From Anaeramoeba flamelloides (Eukaryota > Metamonada > Anaeramoebidae), in the NCBI GenBank assembly GCA_027625915.1, contig JANTQA010000012.1, positions 8,578,501 to 8,642,500 on the forward strand: a stretch of 64,000 nt of DNA, written 5' to 3'. A model generated the notes under the pieces. It worked only from the letters and a program-made list of their open reading frames with translations. It searched no databases and had not been told where the DNA came from. This document shows positions 46,511 to 59,067 of the stretch, one piece after another (position 1 is the stretch's first letter; each line of letters starts with the position of its first letter). The translations under genes were made by a program, and so were the position numbers.

Positions 46511-47116
46511 AATAAGAGGAATTTCGTACTCCTCCCTTAAATTACAATAAAAAAATAATAATAAAATTCATTTTTTTTAAATTTTTCAAATAAAACCTAA
46601 ATAAAAATTTAAATGGATTGCCTAAAAATAACATTTTTGTATTAAATACCCCACCAAACCATTCGATTGACACTCATCATTTAACATCCTGAAATAAAAA
46701 AAAATTAAAATTCAAACCACTATTATTATTCTCAAAAAACTGATGATCGCTCAACTTAGAACCAAAACAACATCACTTCACACCTGAGGCAATATAATCT
46801 TTTTCCAGGTTTCATGAATTGTAAACCTTATGAACACATAAATTTTCTGTAAAATTATCTCTATTTTTAGATATTTATTTTGGTTGAGTTCATTCGTCTA
46901 TTGAATTTCCCTGTTTAAATGTAATAATTTCATAACTCAATACTGTATTTTCTAAATATTAATGACCAATTTTGTGATTCTTTGGTATATAGGTCTTCTA
47001 GAATAATAGAAACAAATCACTTAATAGGAAACGCTGTTATTTAGATTACATAAGAAGAATTTTGGCAACAGTACAAACCAGATATTTTCAATTCTACCTG
47101 TTATTTTAAATTTAAG

Positions 47117-48346
47117 ATAAGGGACTCGTAACTCTTATTTCTTTTTTTCAAAAAGATAATAGAGTAATTATTTTATATAAGGATATAATTAAACCTGATA
47201 AGAAACTTCTTTAGACTTTAGGGATGTGAATAATCATTTTTCAAACAAGTGTTCCTTTTTCCCAATTATATTATTTCAGTCAAAAGATCTGATCTTTGTT
47301 TTTGCTTGAGATTTTTCGATCTAAATTAGAAAAAATGAAATTTTTACAAAAAAAAAATGAAGAAATCTCACTTTTGGTAATTTCCTAGGATCTTTATGAA
47401 CAAATAACATTGGAATTTTAATCTTATTTTAAAAATACAATTAAAAAAAAGAAAATATTGAATCCTTAAAGATCTAAAAAAATTGATCATTTATTTTATT
47501 CACAAATATTTTTTAAATTTCAAGAAATTTAAAATAATTGGCAATATTCTTTATCATATATTAAGAGAATAAACAAGGAACTTTTGGGATTAAAATCATA
47601 TATTTGATAATATCTATTGTTTTTTTTATTTGAATATTTAATTTAATAAATTTTGTTTGTTTGAAAATCTTTCAAAAAATAAGAAATGATAAATGTAAAC
47701 CCTATTTATACATTTAATCTTTCGGTTTATAATAATACACCGAAAGCATTAAGATTAGGTAATTAATTTTCGATTATAAAAAATCAAATTAAAACTATTT
47801 TTTCATATGATTATAAGTTGAATTTTACAGGTTTTAAAAAAGGTATTTTGAATTTATAATTTGATTGTTTGGTTCTTTTATTTTCATAGATTTTTTTAAT
47901 CATTTAACCCCGAGAAAAAATTGATTTGAACCGTTCTTTGAATCAAAAAAATATATTTTTTTCAAGTTTAAAATAATTATTGAAATTTCTATAAAATTAA
48001 GTAGATTTTTTAAACTGAGTTATTCTATAACTTAGTGGTTCTATTTTTAAAGTATATTTTTGTACACTTCCTTGATAGGCAATCAGATTTCAATCTTCTT
48101 TTAAAGAAAATAATTTTTTTTAAATAAATTCCGTAATATGTAGGATTTTGAACTTTTCAAAAATGAGAAAAATGGATCAAACTTTTTAAAAACAATAATT
48201 CATTTCAGAAAATAATATTAAAAGTAAGTTCGGTTTTGTAGTAATCAGATTTTTACACCATTTTTCAAATTCAAGATGCTGTAAAATATTTTTGAATTTG
48301 CTATTCAATTTACTTGAAGATTTTTTTTCGTTTACTTTTCCCTTAA
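47117..48346. mobile_element. family H non-autonomous DNA element, copy 2
   Basis: 1,230 bp, co-linear with 7620-8846. The left end ATAAGGGACTCGTAAC and right end TTACTTTTCCCTTAA are inverted; the left TTAA has decayed to ATAA. Internal shared blocks include CAAAAGATCTGATC, GAACTTTTCAAAAATGAGAA and ACTTAGTGGTT. No ORF. Confidence 0.75.
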
Positions 48347-48770
48347 ATATAAATTTGTTGATGGACTTGTTTTCAATTTTGAAATATTTTTCTTTTATTT
48401 TACATAACTAATTTCATAAACACACTGTTAAAATAATAAAAGAACTCAAAAGAAAATTAGAGAAAGAAAAATTACAATCCATTAACTTGAAGTCCTTCTT
48501 GTTAAACGAAAAATAGTGAAAAAGAAGTCAAAAAATTTAATCAAAGGTTATTCAAATATCATTAAAATTTTAAAAAAACAGTGAATATTTCAGAATTTAA
48601 GGGATTAGCGTCACCATAGATTTCTCTATTATCAAAGTATTTTGTAAATGGGTGTAAATGGTATTAGTGCACCCTGGCTCAAATAGCTCTAAAAAATCTA
48701 TTATAAATCTTATTGTACAATAAATTATTACATTTTTTACTAATGATCACAATTAAAAAAGTTTCATTTT

Positions 48771-50931
48771 ATTTTTTTTTATTATTTAAGGGAGGAGTTA
48801 TTGACCCCTCTTATTTGCCCGAATTCCTAAATTTTTATTTAGGAATTTAATTAAAGACTCAAAAATAAGTTTATTACCCACTAAGGCTAATAAAGAGTTT
48901 GAATCCTTTTTTATAATAATATTAGAAATATTATTATTATTTAATATATTAGATATATTAATTTTTTTGTAATTCAGATATCCAGATTTTGCGATTATTT
49001 TCATAGGCTGAGCAGTTCCATAGAAAATGGTCTAAATCTTCAATAATATCTAAATTGTTTATTTTTTTACATAATTCACATAGTTTTGATTTGTTTTTAT
49101 TCATAACATAAGAGTACCTGTTAAGGTAATTTGTAAATTTTCTGAGTTTTAAAATTGAAGTTGAGCCCTTCCATTTTAAATATCTTTGCTGCTTATTTAT
49201 AGTATTATTGATTTGTACTATTTTTAGATATTCTTGAACTTTCCAACTTGGACTATTTTCTAAGTTTTTTAATTCTAAAATTTTCTAGTTCATTTTTCCA
49301 ATTGTTTTAAATTTTTTGGAGTACCAATTTATATTTTCTGATTCTTTTTTTCTAAAAGGAAGATAATTAATTAATTCATCATAATGGAGGATTTTTAATT
49401 TTTGAATTAACTTAAATCTTCTTTTATATATCGTTATCCTAACGGGATCAATTTTTTGCTTCAGTTTTATAAATAAGCCTTGGTGAGTGTGGGTTGATTA
49501 ATAAAAATTTTGTAATTTTTTTATTAATCCAAGTATCAATATCTTTAAAATCTGTTTTTTGTTAAATCAAATATTTCTAAACCATATAATAATTGGCTAT
49601 GTAATACAGCTTTAAAAAATTGAATTTTTAATCCATTAGAAAAAATTTTTTTTGTTGTAAGATATTGATTAACTTTTTAAAATTGGCCTTAACTTTATCA
49701 AGGTTGAATTTTAAATGAGTTTTTTTTATCTAGCCAAATACCAAGATATAAAATTTCTTATGGAATTAAAGTTTTTTTAGTTTTATCATCATTAGGATTC
49801 ATTCCAAAATCTTTTATTATTTTAAAGATTTTTTGTAATTGAAAATTTATTTCTATTAATGATCCTTTCATCAGTAAAATCAGATCATCTGCAAACATTT
49901 GAACATGTAACACTAGTGATTTAATTTTTTCTAAGAGAAAATGAGTAATAAATCCAAATAATAAAGGAGATAATGGATCTCCTTGGTAAACACCAATTCC
50001 TTCTTTTGAGTAATAAGCAAGTAGATATTCTACAATAATTTCATTTTTTATAAATTTTTTAATTGAATAATAAATAAGTGAATGATGAATAGAGTCAAAA
50101 CATTTTTGTATATCTATTGTAACAATATAAATATTTTCTTTTTTAAATTTATTTTTTATTTTTTGATATTCATTCAATAAGTTTAAAACTGCAATTCTAG
50201 TATCTAATTTTTTTTTAAATCCAAATTGTTTTTTGGAAACTAAGTCCCAAGAATCTTGAATTCCGGCATATAACAATTTAAGAAAAAATCTTGGGAGAGT
50301 TTGATTAATTGAAATTGGTCTATAATTAAGTGGAATGCCTTCATCGCCAGATTTATGAATGAATAATAAATTTCTTTTTTTGATAAATTTAATATTTTTT
50401 TGAGAAATATCATTAATCCAATTAAAAAATATTTTTTGGATTGTTTTTTATAAAGTTTTCATAATTTATATAAAATTCACTACTTTGATTTTTTATTGTT
50501 TTATATTGTTTAATTTTATCAAATTCTTTGACAGATTTATTTTTTTGATATTTGATAATTTCTTTGATTTTAGTAATTGAGAATATTTCTTCTATTTTAA
50601 TATTTAATAAATTATTTTTATCCAATATGAAATTTTTAATAAAATTAAGAATATATTTTTTTGGTTTTTTAATAATAGATTTAACAAACCCGAAATATGA
50701 AGTTTCCATATTTTCATTATTAAGAATCATTTTACTCAAAGTTTCTCTTAATCTATTTAGCTTTTTCCAAAAGTTTTGATTTTCTTCAAATTCAATATTA
50801 ATCTGGTTTATTAATTTAAAATATTGTTTACTATTCCTATCTTTAATTTCTTTAATTAATTCATTATTTTCAAATAATTTATTAATTAAATTATATAATT
50901 TTAAATCTTTTTTTTGGTATATTTAAGATAA
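48771..50931 (-). mobile_element. 5'-truncated LINE retrotransposon
   Basis: Flanked by the 16-bp target duplication AAAAAAGTTTCATTTT (48755-48770 and 50932-50947). On the minus strand it ends CTCCCTTAAATAATAAAAAA, a short poly(A), as expected for target-primed reverse transcription. It carries reverse transcriptase and a C-terminal zinc knuckle; no endonuclease domain lies in the inserted part, so it is 5'-truncated. Confidence 0.85.
48958..50739 (-). pseudogene. LINE reverse transcriptase, decayed
   Basis: Read on the minus strand. A leading segment (50739-50422) is of the kind that precedes the RT fingers. Then come SGDEGIPLNYRPISINQTL (about 50360-50300), KKQFGFKKKLDTRIAVLNLL, the palm aspartate in IVTIDIQKCFDSIHHSLIYY, the GVYQGDPLSPLLFGFI block and the catalytic FADD box (a YADD variant) followed by LILLMKGS. 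At the far end is a Cys-x2-Cys...His-x4-Cys knuckle (LCELCKK ... DHFLWNCSAYENN), closing at a TAA at 48958-48960. The frame is broken between the RT core (ending 49758) and the knuckle, and again near 50420, so it is not functional. The clade cannot be fixed without a phylogeny. Confidence 0.85.
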
Positions 50932-51531
50932 AAAAAAGTTTCATTTTGGAAAATTTTTTTTTAATTCCTTTACCAAATCTAAAAATAAAAACCCAAAATA
51001 CAGTATTCCAGTATTTAATAATTTATATTTAGAACTTCCAAAAGTAACTATTTTTACAATTTTTGAATTTCAAAGATTAACTCGATAATCATCAACATAA
51101 AAGTACAAAGACTGATATGTTTTGTTTGCTTTTGATAAGTCTAATTATAGCATCAATATATTTCCATGATTTGAGAAATAATTTGACAAAAAACTTTATT
51201 CGTTAATTATTGAATTTTTTAAAAAAAAACCGAATTTTTTAGCAACACATCTACATTTCGCCATAAATTTAAGAAAGATATTTTATGACTTTGTAGTCTG
51301 AATATTGATAATTCAATCTTTAAATTTATGGCGAAATGCAGATTTTATTCTGAATTTGCTGGGTTTTTTACTAATACAATGGATCCTTTTTAATTGATGA
51401 GATCAACAAATACTACTGTTTGACTAATCGTTTTTTTAGAGACATTTGAACCATGTAACACTAATGTGCTTAGGTCCAATAACAACATACTTTGATCCTA
51501 GGCTTCTCCTTGGTAGACGCTAATCCCTTAA

Positions 51532-51870
51532 GAAAATTTCCAGTTTATAATTCCAATAGAATACAATTTCATTTAAAATAACGAATTTCTCTTGTATTCT
51601 TCAAAATAAAATTAAAATCAAATAAAAAAAGAATAATTAACGGAAATATCTTCCACTTGAATAAAAACTCTGTATAAATAAAAAGTTAAATATTTGGCCT
51701 ATTTCCAAATATCAATAATTAATTGTTTTCTCCATCCAAAAAAGATACTCTTTTTAGAAGATACGTTAATCAATAATTATTAAGAAAAAAAAAACTTTCT
51801 TAAATATTCATTTTCTTTTCTCTCTACTTAAGAATTTTTTTCATTCTGACAAACAAACTGATCTTTATTT
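51532..51870. other. 5' flank of the Rrp6-like gene
   Basis: 339 bp between the C element and the start codon, with no other feature. It ends GATCTTTATTT before the ATG. Confidence 0.4.
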
Positions 51871-54800
51871 ATGGAACAACCAATTGATCTTACTGTAAAA
51901 TTATTTTCAACACTTGTTACTGCAACAAAACAATCTGATCATTTTCTTCAAGATCAAAAAGAAAATCATCACAAAGATGAAAAGTATCAACGAATACTTG
52001 GCACTTTTCAAGAAAGGATACTAAATTTAATGGAAAATGGCACAAATTGGCTATCTAAAGAAAATGAAGGTGGGCTAAATCATAATCGGGAATCAATCAA
52101 AACACAAAACAAGAACAAAATCAAAAACAAAAACAACGATCAAAAAACAAACTCACAAAGAGACTATTTATCGATTTTAGAGTTAAACAATGTGGTTTTA
52201 GATCGTGTTGAAGACTTACTATCTGATTTCCTCAGAAAAAAAGACTCTGGGGACAAAAGAGAAGAAACAAAATCTGGATCACAAGAGAAAGTTATTTCCC
52301 AATTTGAACCAAAAACCAAGCAAAAAATGCGAACAAATTCACAGGATCTTTTCAACACCAAAACCAAAATAAAATTCGTCAAACCACAGCTCAAATTCCA
52401 AGATCCCATTGACAACTCAAACAAACCATTTCAACCAAGATTAAAATCAAAGCCAAATAGCAAATTACCATTGGACCAATCCTTATTAAAAATGAAGAAA
52501 GACGGAACAATGAATCCATATTCCTATGAAATCAATTCCTTCAAATTGTCGTCAAGGCAGTTACATTATTATGAAACAAAAAAAGAAATCTTGGAGTCTT
52601 CGAAATATAACTTCAATTTAAATTCTAAGGGTTACAAATGGGTTGATTGTGAAGAAGATTTGAAATCACTTTGTAAGCTCTTATCAAAACACTCTGAGTT
52701 TGCTGTCCAAATCCATGAACACCAAAAGCATTCATATCAAGGTTTTGCCTGTTTAATTTCCATTTCAACTCTAAATAATGATTATGCGATCGATGCCATT
52801 AAATTACGATCGAAATTAAATCTGCTCTTGAATGTCTTTACAAATCCAAAAATCGTCAAAATAATGATCAATGCCCAAAAAGCGTTATTAGCTTTACAAA
52901 GAGACTTTGGCTTATATTTTGTAAATTTGTTTGACATTACTGAAGCATCCAAATTAATGGGGTTTGCCAAACCATTTAATTTGAAATCGATCTTGAAGCA
53001 ATTTTTTGTTTTAAAAAATCACGCAAAAAAAACACAATACCCCAAATATAAAAAGAATAAAAAAATTCAGAATATTTTCCAAACCAATTTAACAATCGAT
53101 TATCAATTTAGTAATAATTTCGATCAAAATAATGATTGGAGAATTCGTCCTCTGCCCTCTGAAATGTTGAGATATTCCCGAAAATTCACCCAATGTATCT
53201 TTTTACTTTACCAATTATCTAAAACAACATTAGTGCAATATTCTGTCATTCGAAACAAGAACATTACAAATAATATGAAAAAGAAAGGCAACAACAAGAA
53301 GAAGAATAACAATTATTTGCAGAAATTAAAACAAAATTCAATTATCAAAGTTTTTGAAAAAAGTAAGGAATTGTGCCTCATGGGCTATAGAAAACCAACA
53401 TTTAACACAAACAATTATTTAAAGTTATACAATAACGAGAACGAAAATTATACCTTTGATTCCCTTCAATTATATATCTTTTCTCAATTGGATTACTGGA
53501 GAGATGATATAGCTAGAATTGAAGATGAGAGTGTATCTTCTATTCTTTCAAATAAAAATATGTTTTTGATCTCAAAAACAATTCCTAATTCCCGAGAATC
53601 ATTATTGTCCTTATTTGAAGGAAAAAAAATCCCCATATTCATTCAACAATATATTAACGAAATTATTGAATTAAATTCGAATATTATAAAAATATATCAA
53701 AACAATCAAAATCCAAAATTAATTAAAGAATTTGAATTATTATCCAAAAAAGAAAGTGTAAACCCAATTGAAAGTTTATACCAAAAGAAAAAAGGGGGCT
53801 TAGATCTTAATAACAATACGAATAATGATGGTTATAATAATGGTATGGAATCGGATTCTTCAATGGACATTTCTTATACCCCTCAGAACATAAAAAGAAA
53901 AAAAAAGAAAAATAAAAAACAAAAAAGAAGTAACCCACAATTAGAAATAATTATGCATTCAGAAAAAAAAAAATCCAAAAAAGAGTTGCAACAAATGATT
54001 TCCGAAATAAATTCAAATGTGATTTTTGAAATATCGGATTCTGAAGCCTCGGATTCAAATGGTGAAGAAATGAGTACTTCTTCGCCCTTTTTTTATTTAA
54101 AAACACCACAAAAGAATGATTTGAATAACAATAAAAATCAGCAAAAAAAAAATTATAGTCATAATAATTTAAATGTTTTTGAAATGTCAAATGAAAAAAT
54201 CAAAAGATATTGTAAAATAACACCACCCGAACAATTTGCACCAAAAACCCAAAAAGAAATTTATGAATTGTCAAATCGAAATAGGAAAAGAAATAAGGAG
54301 AAAAAAAAAGTCAGGGCGCAAAAACCAATTCCAAACCCCTCTCCTTTAGATCTCTTAAATCTTAATGTAGTGGAAGAAGAGGCACAATCTGATAGCGAGT
54401 CTAGTCATGAAAAAAAATATTCTTCTTCAAACTCGGTGTTAATCAATTCAAAAAAGAACAACAACAATCAGATCTCTCAATTAGATAATGATCCAATGGA
54501 TAATTTAAAAAGGAATAATAAATTTAATAGCGATAATTCCACAAGAAAAAGAAAAGAATCAACTGGTGGAACTATAGATAGTACAATGAAATTCATGAGA
54601 ACCATTGGGTGGGTAAATGATAATACTCAAGAAAACATCCTAAATCAAAATGTAACTACACAAAAAAAAAAATCAAATTCTAAAAAGGCTTTTCATAATA
54701 ATAACCAATACTATAATAATAATTATAACCATAGCACAAAACATGGTCAAAACTATTATAATCATCATAAAAATAATAAAAACTACAACCACCGTTCAAA

Positions 54801-55146
54801 GAATAATAATAGCCATTATAATTCAAATAATAAATTTAGAAACAACAATTATAACCAAGAGTGGAACCAAGAAGATCAATATAATCATTCAAGCCAAAAT
54901 AATTATCGAGGAAATAATAGAATTTATAATACGCAAACAAATAGAAATACATATAATCAAAACAAAAAAAATAATAAGCAAACATATAATAGAGATTATA
55001 ATTCAAATAACAGAAATTATTCAAATAATCATTATTCTAATTATGAAGGTAATACTTGGAATAAAAGAGGTAGATCAATAAACACAGGCCATGAACAATC
55101 AAAACGAATTGGACTCAGAACAAATAACTTTGGGTTTAAAATGTAA
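51871..55146 (+). CDS. Rrp6/EXOSC10-like protein lacking exonuclease active-site residues
   Basis: A 1,091-residue protein from one exon. Residues 1-65 and 98-122 look like the PMC2NT region, which binds the Rrp47/C1D cofactor in Rrp6. Residues about 255-450 align without gaps at key places to the DEDD exonuclease domain (GFACLISIST, LQRDFGLYFVNLFD, DWRIRPLPSEML), and about 527-605 to the HRDC domain (DYWRDDIARIEDES...). The four metal-binding acids are all replaced: Gln280 and His282 in place of the AVDLEHH Asp and Glu, Gln336 in place of the HGADSD Asp, and Phe439 in place of the last Asp. Tyr435 remains. It should therefore be catalytically dead; a structural role on the nuclear exosome is inferred. 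Residues about 650-1091 are disordered, with basic patches and an Asn/Tyr/His-rich tail from 950. A normal, active Rrp6 is presumably encoded elsewhere. Confidence 0.85.
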   Translation: MEQPIDLTVKLFSTLVTATKQSDHFLQDQKENHHKDEKYQRILGTFQERILNLMENGTNWLSKENEGGLNHNRESIKTQNKNKIKNKNNDQKTNSQRDYLSILELNNVVLDRVEDLLSDFLRKKDSGDKREETKSGSQEKVISQFEPKTKQKMRTNSQDLFNTKTKIKFVKPQLKFQDPIDNSNKPFQPRLKSKPNSKLPLDQSLLKMKKDGTMNPYSYEINSFKLSSRQLHYYETKKEILESSKYNFNLNSKGYKWVDCEEDLKSLCKLLSKHSEFAVQIHEHQKHSYQGFACLISISTLNNDYAIDAIKLRSKLNLLLNVFTNPKIVKIMINAQKALLALQRDFGLYFVNLFDITEASKLMGFAKPFNLKSILKQFFVLKNHAKKTQYPKYKKNKKIQNIFQTNLTIDYQFSNNFDQNNDWRIRPLPSEMLRYSRKFTQCIFLLYQLSKTTLVQYSVIRNKNITNNMKKKGNNKKKNNNYLQKLKQNSIIKVFEKSKELCLMGYRKPTFNTNNYLKLYNNENENYTFDSLQLYIFSQLDYWRDDIARIEDESVSSILSNKNMFLISKTIPNSRESLLSLFEGKKIPIFIQQYINEIIELNSNIIKIYQNNQNPKLIKEFELLSKKESVNPIESLYQKKKGGLDLNNNTNNDGYNNGMESDSSMDISYTPQNIKRKKKKNKKQKRSNPQLEIIMHSEKKKSKKELQQMISEINSNVIFEISDSEASDSNGEEMSTSSPFFYLKTPQKNDLNNNKNQQKKNYSHNNLNVFEMSNEKIKRYCKITPPEQFAPKTQKEIYELSNRNRKRNKEKKKVRAQKPIPNPSPLDLLNLNVVEEEAQSDSESSHEKKYSSSNSVLINSKKNNNNQISQLDNDPMDNLKRNNKFNSDNSTRKRKESTGGTIDSTMKFMRTIGWVNDNTQENILNQNVTTQKKKSNSKKAFHNNNQYYNNNYNHSTKHGQNYYNHHKNNKNYNHRSKNNNSHYNSNNKFRNNNYNQEWNQEDQYNHSSQNNYRGNNRIYNTQTNRNTYNQNKKNNKQTYNRDYNSNNRNYSNNHYSNYEGNTWNKRGRSINTGHEQSKRIGLRTNNFGFKM

Positions 55147-55734
55147 TTATTTTTATTGCTTTTTTTTTTTTTTTTTTTACAAAAATATTAAATATTTAGA
55201 GAATCTTTTTTCAAAAAGTAATGAAAAAGGCTTTTTAAAAAACATTTTTTTCAAAATCTTTATTTTTTTTTTGGCAAAATATTAAATATTTTTAAAATCT
55301 TTTTCAAAAAGTAATTACAAAACTTTTTATAAAGTCGTTTTAAAAAAGTGGTTTAAAAATATAAATCAACGTATTTTAAGGCGTATTTTTTTTTCTTGTT
55401 TTGGTTATCAACTTTTGATTTAAAAATATTTTTTAGAAAACGAAATTAAATATTTATATTTTTTCTTAATATTATTACCAATAAAAAACAATTAATTTTT
55501 TATTTTTTTTATTTTTTTTTTCATCTTGTTTTTGGTAAAAAAATTTAGTTGATTAGAAAAAAATATTTTTTTATTTTTATAAGTATTTAATTCTTAGGAA
55601 ATTTATTGTAATATTAGATTTGTTGATATAATTAAAGTATGTATTATTTTCAGTAAAATCAGATAAATACTCTACGGTCCAGAGAACTCCAAAAAACTAT
55701 CTTTTCTTAATATTATTAAACAAAAAATCATTGG
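55147..55734. other. 3' flank of the Rrp6-like gene
   Basis: T-rich sequence in which TAAATATTTTTAAAATCTTTT-like strings recur in tandem near 55180-55310. No gene. Confidence 0.4.
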
Positions 55735-56170
55735 ATTTTTTACTCAAGATCAGTATTAACAATAATCATTTTGGACAATTTTTTTATTACCTTTTCCAAA
55801 TCTTAAAATAGAAACTCATAATAATAATATTTCAAAATTTAATAATTCATTATTATAAATCATCCAAGGGTAACTATTTTTTTGTAATTTTTTTATTTTC
55901 AAAGATAAACTTAATAATCATTAACATAAAAAACCAAAATGTGATTTGTTTTAATATCGCTTTTAATAAAGATAGTTGTGTATTCAATATTTTTCTAATA
56001 TTTATGAAATTATTTTACAAAATAATCTCTTAGTTAATTATTTATTTTTTCATAAAAATTGGATGCTTTTCGCGACAATTACAGATTTTGACAAAAATAA
56101 AGATATTTTTTAATCTTTTATGTTTGAAAATTGATGACTAAATCGATAAATTTCTCACTAAAAATAATTT
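55735..56170. mobile_element. family C element, partial and old
   Basis: AATCTTAAAATAGAAAC, AAGATAAACTTAATAATCAT and TTAGTTAATTATTTA follow the order of the interior of the C copy at 27096. Neither terminal repeat is recognisable. Confidence 0.5.
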
Positions 56171-56355
56171 TTTTTCTAAAATTAATGAATTATTTACTAC
56201 AAAAAAAAAACTTTTTAAATTGGAAAACAGATTGACAAGCGATTTTTTTAAGAAAGGTTGTTAGATATATTGTTATATTTGATGGTTGATGTTTTTTACA
56301 GTTTTTAAAAACATATATTAAAATGAGTTTCTGTGATGTAAGAACTAAGGTCTTG

Positions 56356-56390
<35 letters not shown>

Positions 56391-59067
56391 TTTATTTTTG
56401 ATTATTTCTTTTAGTACAACAAGATACAATGCATAATTTAATTGGATGGTTGGGGTTATTTAATTTGAACTTGAAATTAAGTTTATTTTTTTACAATCGT
56501 ACAGATTATTGGTTTTTTCGGAATACATATGAAACTTCATATTATAAAAAAAAATAAAAATTCTAGTTTTTTATTATTTTTTTTTCAATCCTTGGATTGA
56601 TCCGCTAGATAGAGCCTAGGAAAAGAATATTTTTTAGAAAAAATACAAAAAATGGAGTGGATTTCAAAAATTGTCTAAAATACTCCAAAATTACGAGATT
56701 TTTATGACTTCCTTTCAGGGCGAAAATATTGAAATTGTATATAAAAACGCGGTGAAAAGGTTTTATAATCTGATTAAAATCGAAACACCATGGATTTGTT
56801 TAGTAAACATATATAAATTTTCATAATGATAATAATTTTCACATTTTTCATTTTTATAAACTCCATTTCACTCAAAGGTGCCCAGCTAAAAATGAAAAAG
56901 TTACTTTATTTTTAATAATCAACCAAACTTAGATTATTTAGAAATAAGAGAAATAATAAACTTCTTATAAGAGTCCATAATTATAAAAGAAACCCCTGAA
57001 CAAACCATAAATTTCAAAAAAAAAAAATGTTAAAAAATTTTTTTGGGCCCCCATTCATTGCAACGTCTCGTGCAAAATTCTCAATTTCTTTAGGAAATTA
57101 AAATCGTTGATAATAAGATTTTTTACTTGTAAATGTATGAATTTTAAAAGAACATACAAAGCTGAACTTTTCTTAATTTTTATTTCGTTTTTCAAACATT
57201 TTTTTTTTTCAAAGTTAATTTAAAAAAAAAAAAATAAAAAAGAAAAAAAAAAAAAAAAAAAAAAAAAGCAAAAAGCAAAAAACAAACAAAATTTTACAAA
57301 ATGAGAAAAAATGATTTTGATCTAAAAATTGAAATTTTACTTTGAGAAGAATAATGAATTAAAGTCATAGAATGTCTTCCATTTCTTCAATAAAACTGGG
57401 CCCCTTTGATTGAAAAAGAGTTTAGTTCCTAAATAACTTTGCTTTTCATAATTTTCATTAAAAATTTATAAACGATTAGTTTATATTTTTGAATTATTTT
57501 TGACAGTTACTTTTATAAGTATAATTTTTTTTAAATATTGTATTTGTTCTTGAAAATCACGGAATTGTATATTTTTTTTCATTTTTTTCATCCAACAATC
57601 GATTTTTTAATTATTATATTTTTATTTTTAACTTGAAAAGAAGTATTTTTTATCTTTTTTCCATATTGAAAATTCTTTTTGGGTATTGAAAGTAAAAAAA
57701 GACATTTGAAAATATTGGTGGTTGAAATAAAGCCTATAAAATTGAAAAAAAATTTCCGCTTCAAAATTCTTTTTTTCCTCAAATTTGATGAAAAATGATT
57801 TATCCCATGAGCTATAAATTAAAGTTGGGAAATTGAAAAGTTAAAAATATTGTAGACAAATTTATACTAGACAATTTTATTTTTTTTTTTTCAAAATTAA
57901 AACAATTTTTGCCATTAAAGAGGGCTAAGTTAAATTTGTTTGTAATAACACTTTAGATCTATTAATTTTCAGATTAAAAACAAAATTTTCAATTGGCTTT
58001 TCAAAAAAAAATTAAATAACAAGAATGACAAAACATCAAAGACAACAATTCTAATATGAACTATAATCAATATAACATCTTTGCAGATTTTTATAATTTA
58101 AATTTTGTCTTTTAAGATTGTTTCATAACACAGGTTAACGTTTCTGTTTATTTTTTTAAAAAAATTTTATGAATTGTTTTTTTTAATTATTGCTGATTTT
58201 AGCTTATGAGTTCATTTTTTTTTTAACTATAGTTTTCGGTTTTTATTTTGATATTCCTGAAAAAGGTATTTCAGTAAAAGTTTATTTTCCAAATCAAACA
58301 GTATTTCCAATAGATCATCTTACTAAATCGTTTTTTTACAACCTTTCCAAGATTAGTCTCCTTATTTAAGAACAAACTAAACTAATTTAGAGAAAGTTCA
58401 CCAAAACCCACAATAATCAAACCTTTTATTTTGATATATCCAAAAAAAAACAACAAAAAGTATATCAAGATTTGTTTAATAAATATTTGACTTTTATTGA
58501 ATATGTAAAAAGGATTTCTTTATTGTTTCAAGTTTTTTAAAAAAATGAAATTAAAAAAAAATTTCACTTCATTTTCTTTTTTTTACTTTAATAAAAAGCC
58601 TTCAAATAATCTCTTATAATTGATAAACTTTATTTCTTAATTTATTTGATTCTTTTTTGTGATTTTATATTCGGTGAGATAAGAATCCTAAATCAAACAA
58701 TATTTCAAAATTGAAAAAAAAGTTTTTTTGCTGAAATTTTTTGATTAAATTCTACTAGAGCATCAATCAAATTTTTGGAAAATTAATTTTATTTCCAACA
58801 GTTTAATACTGATTGTATATTAGATCTCTAAATATGTAATTTTTTGTTGGCTATATTACATCTTTTGGTTTTTCATTCAATTAGAAGAAACAATTTATTT
58901 TTGGAATCTTTTGAAAAAATATTTTTCATCTGTTTATAACTTGGGGTATAAAAGTATTATTGTCAATACATACTTCTTTTTGAAAAATAAACATTCACAG
59001 TTACCTTTTTATTTCTACAGCAATTAAAAAACTAAAACATGAATAACAAAATATTTCAAAACAACAG
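56171..59067. other. gene-free region
   Basis: About 2.9 kb. It holds a (TA)n run at 56358-56388, an A-rich run at 57223-57268, and two GGGCCCC strings (57046 and 57399), similar to one at 45066, that may mark ends of a small element. No gene or RNA could be supported. Confidence 0.4.

Larger units (their letters stand above)
48597..51531. mobile_element. family C TTAA-bounded element carrying a LINE
   Basis: The left end TTAAGGGATTAGCGTCACCA and right end TGGTAGACGCTAATCCCTTAA are the best-preserved terminal repeats of the family. With the 2,161-bp LINE and one 16-bp target duplication removed, the element is about 760 bp, the same as its relatives. This shows that C moved before the LINE inserted. 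Confidence 0.85.

Noticed and set aside
48771-50931. Possibility that the reverse transcriptase belongs to an LTR element
   Set aside because: There are no LTRs, protease, RNase H or integrase; an A-rich 3' end, 5' truncation, variable target duplication and a C-terminal zinc knuckle fit a LINE.
54743-55081. Ile-rich ORF overlapping the tail of the Rrp6-like gene
   Set aside because: Alternate-frame reading of the Asn/Tyr repeat tail.
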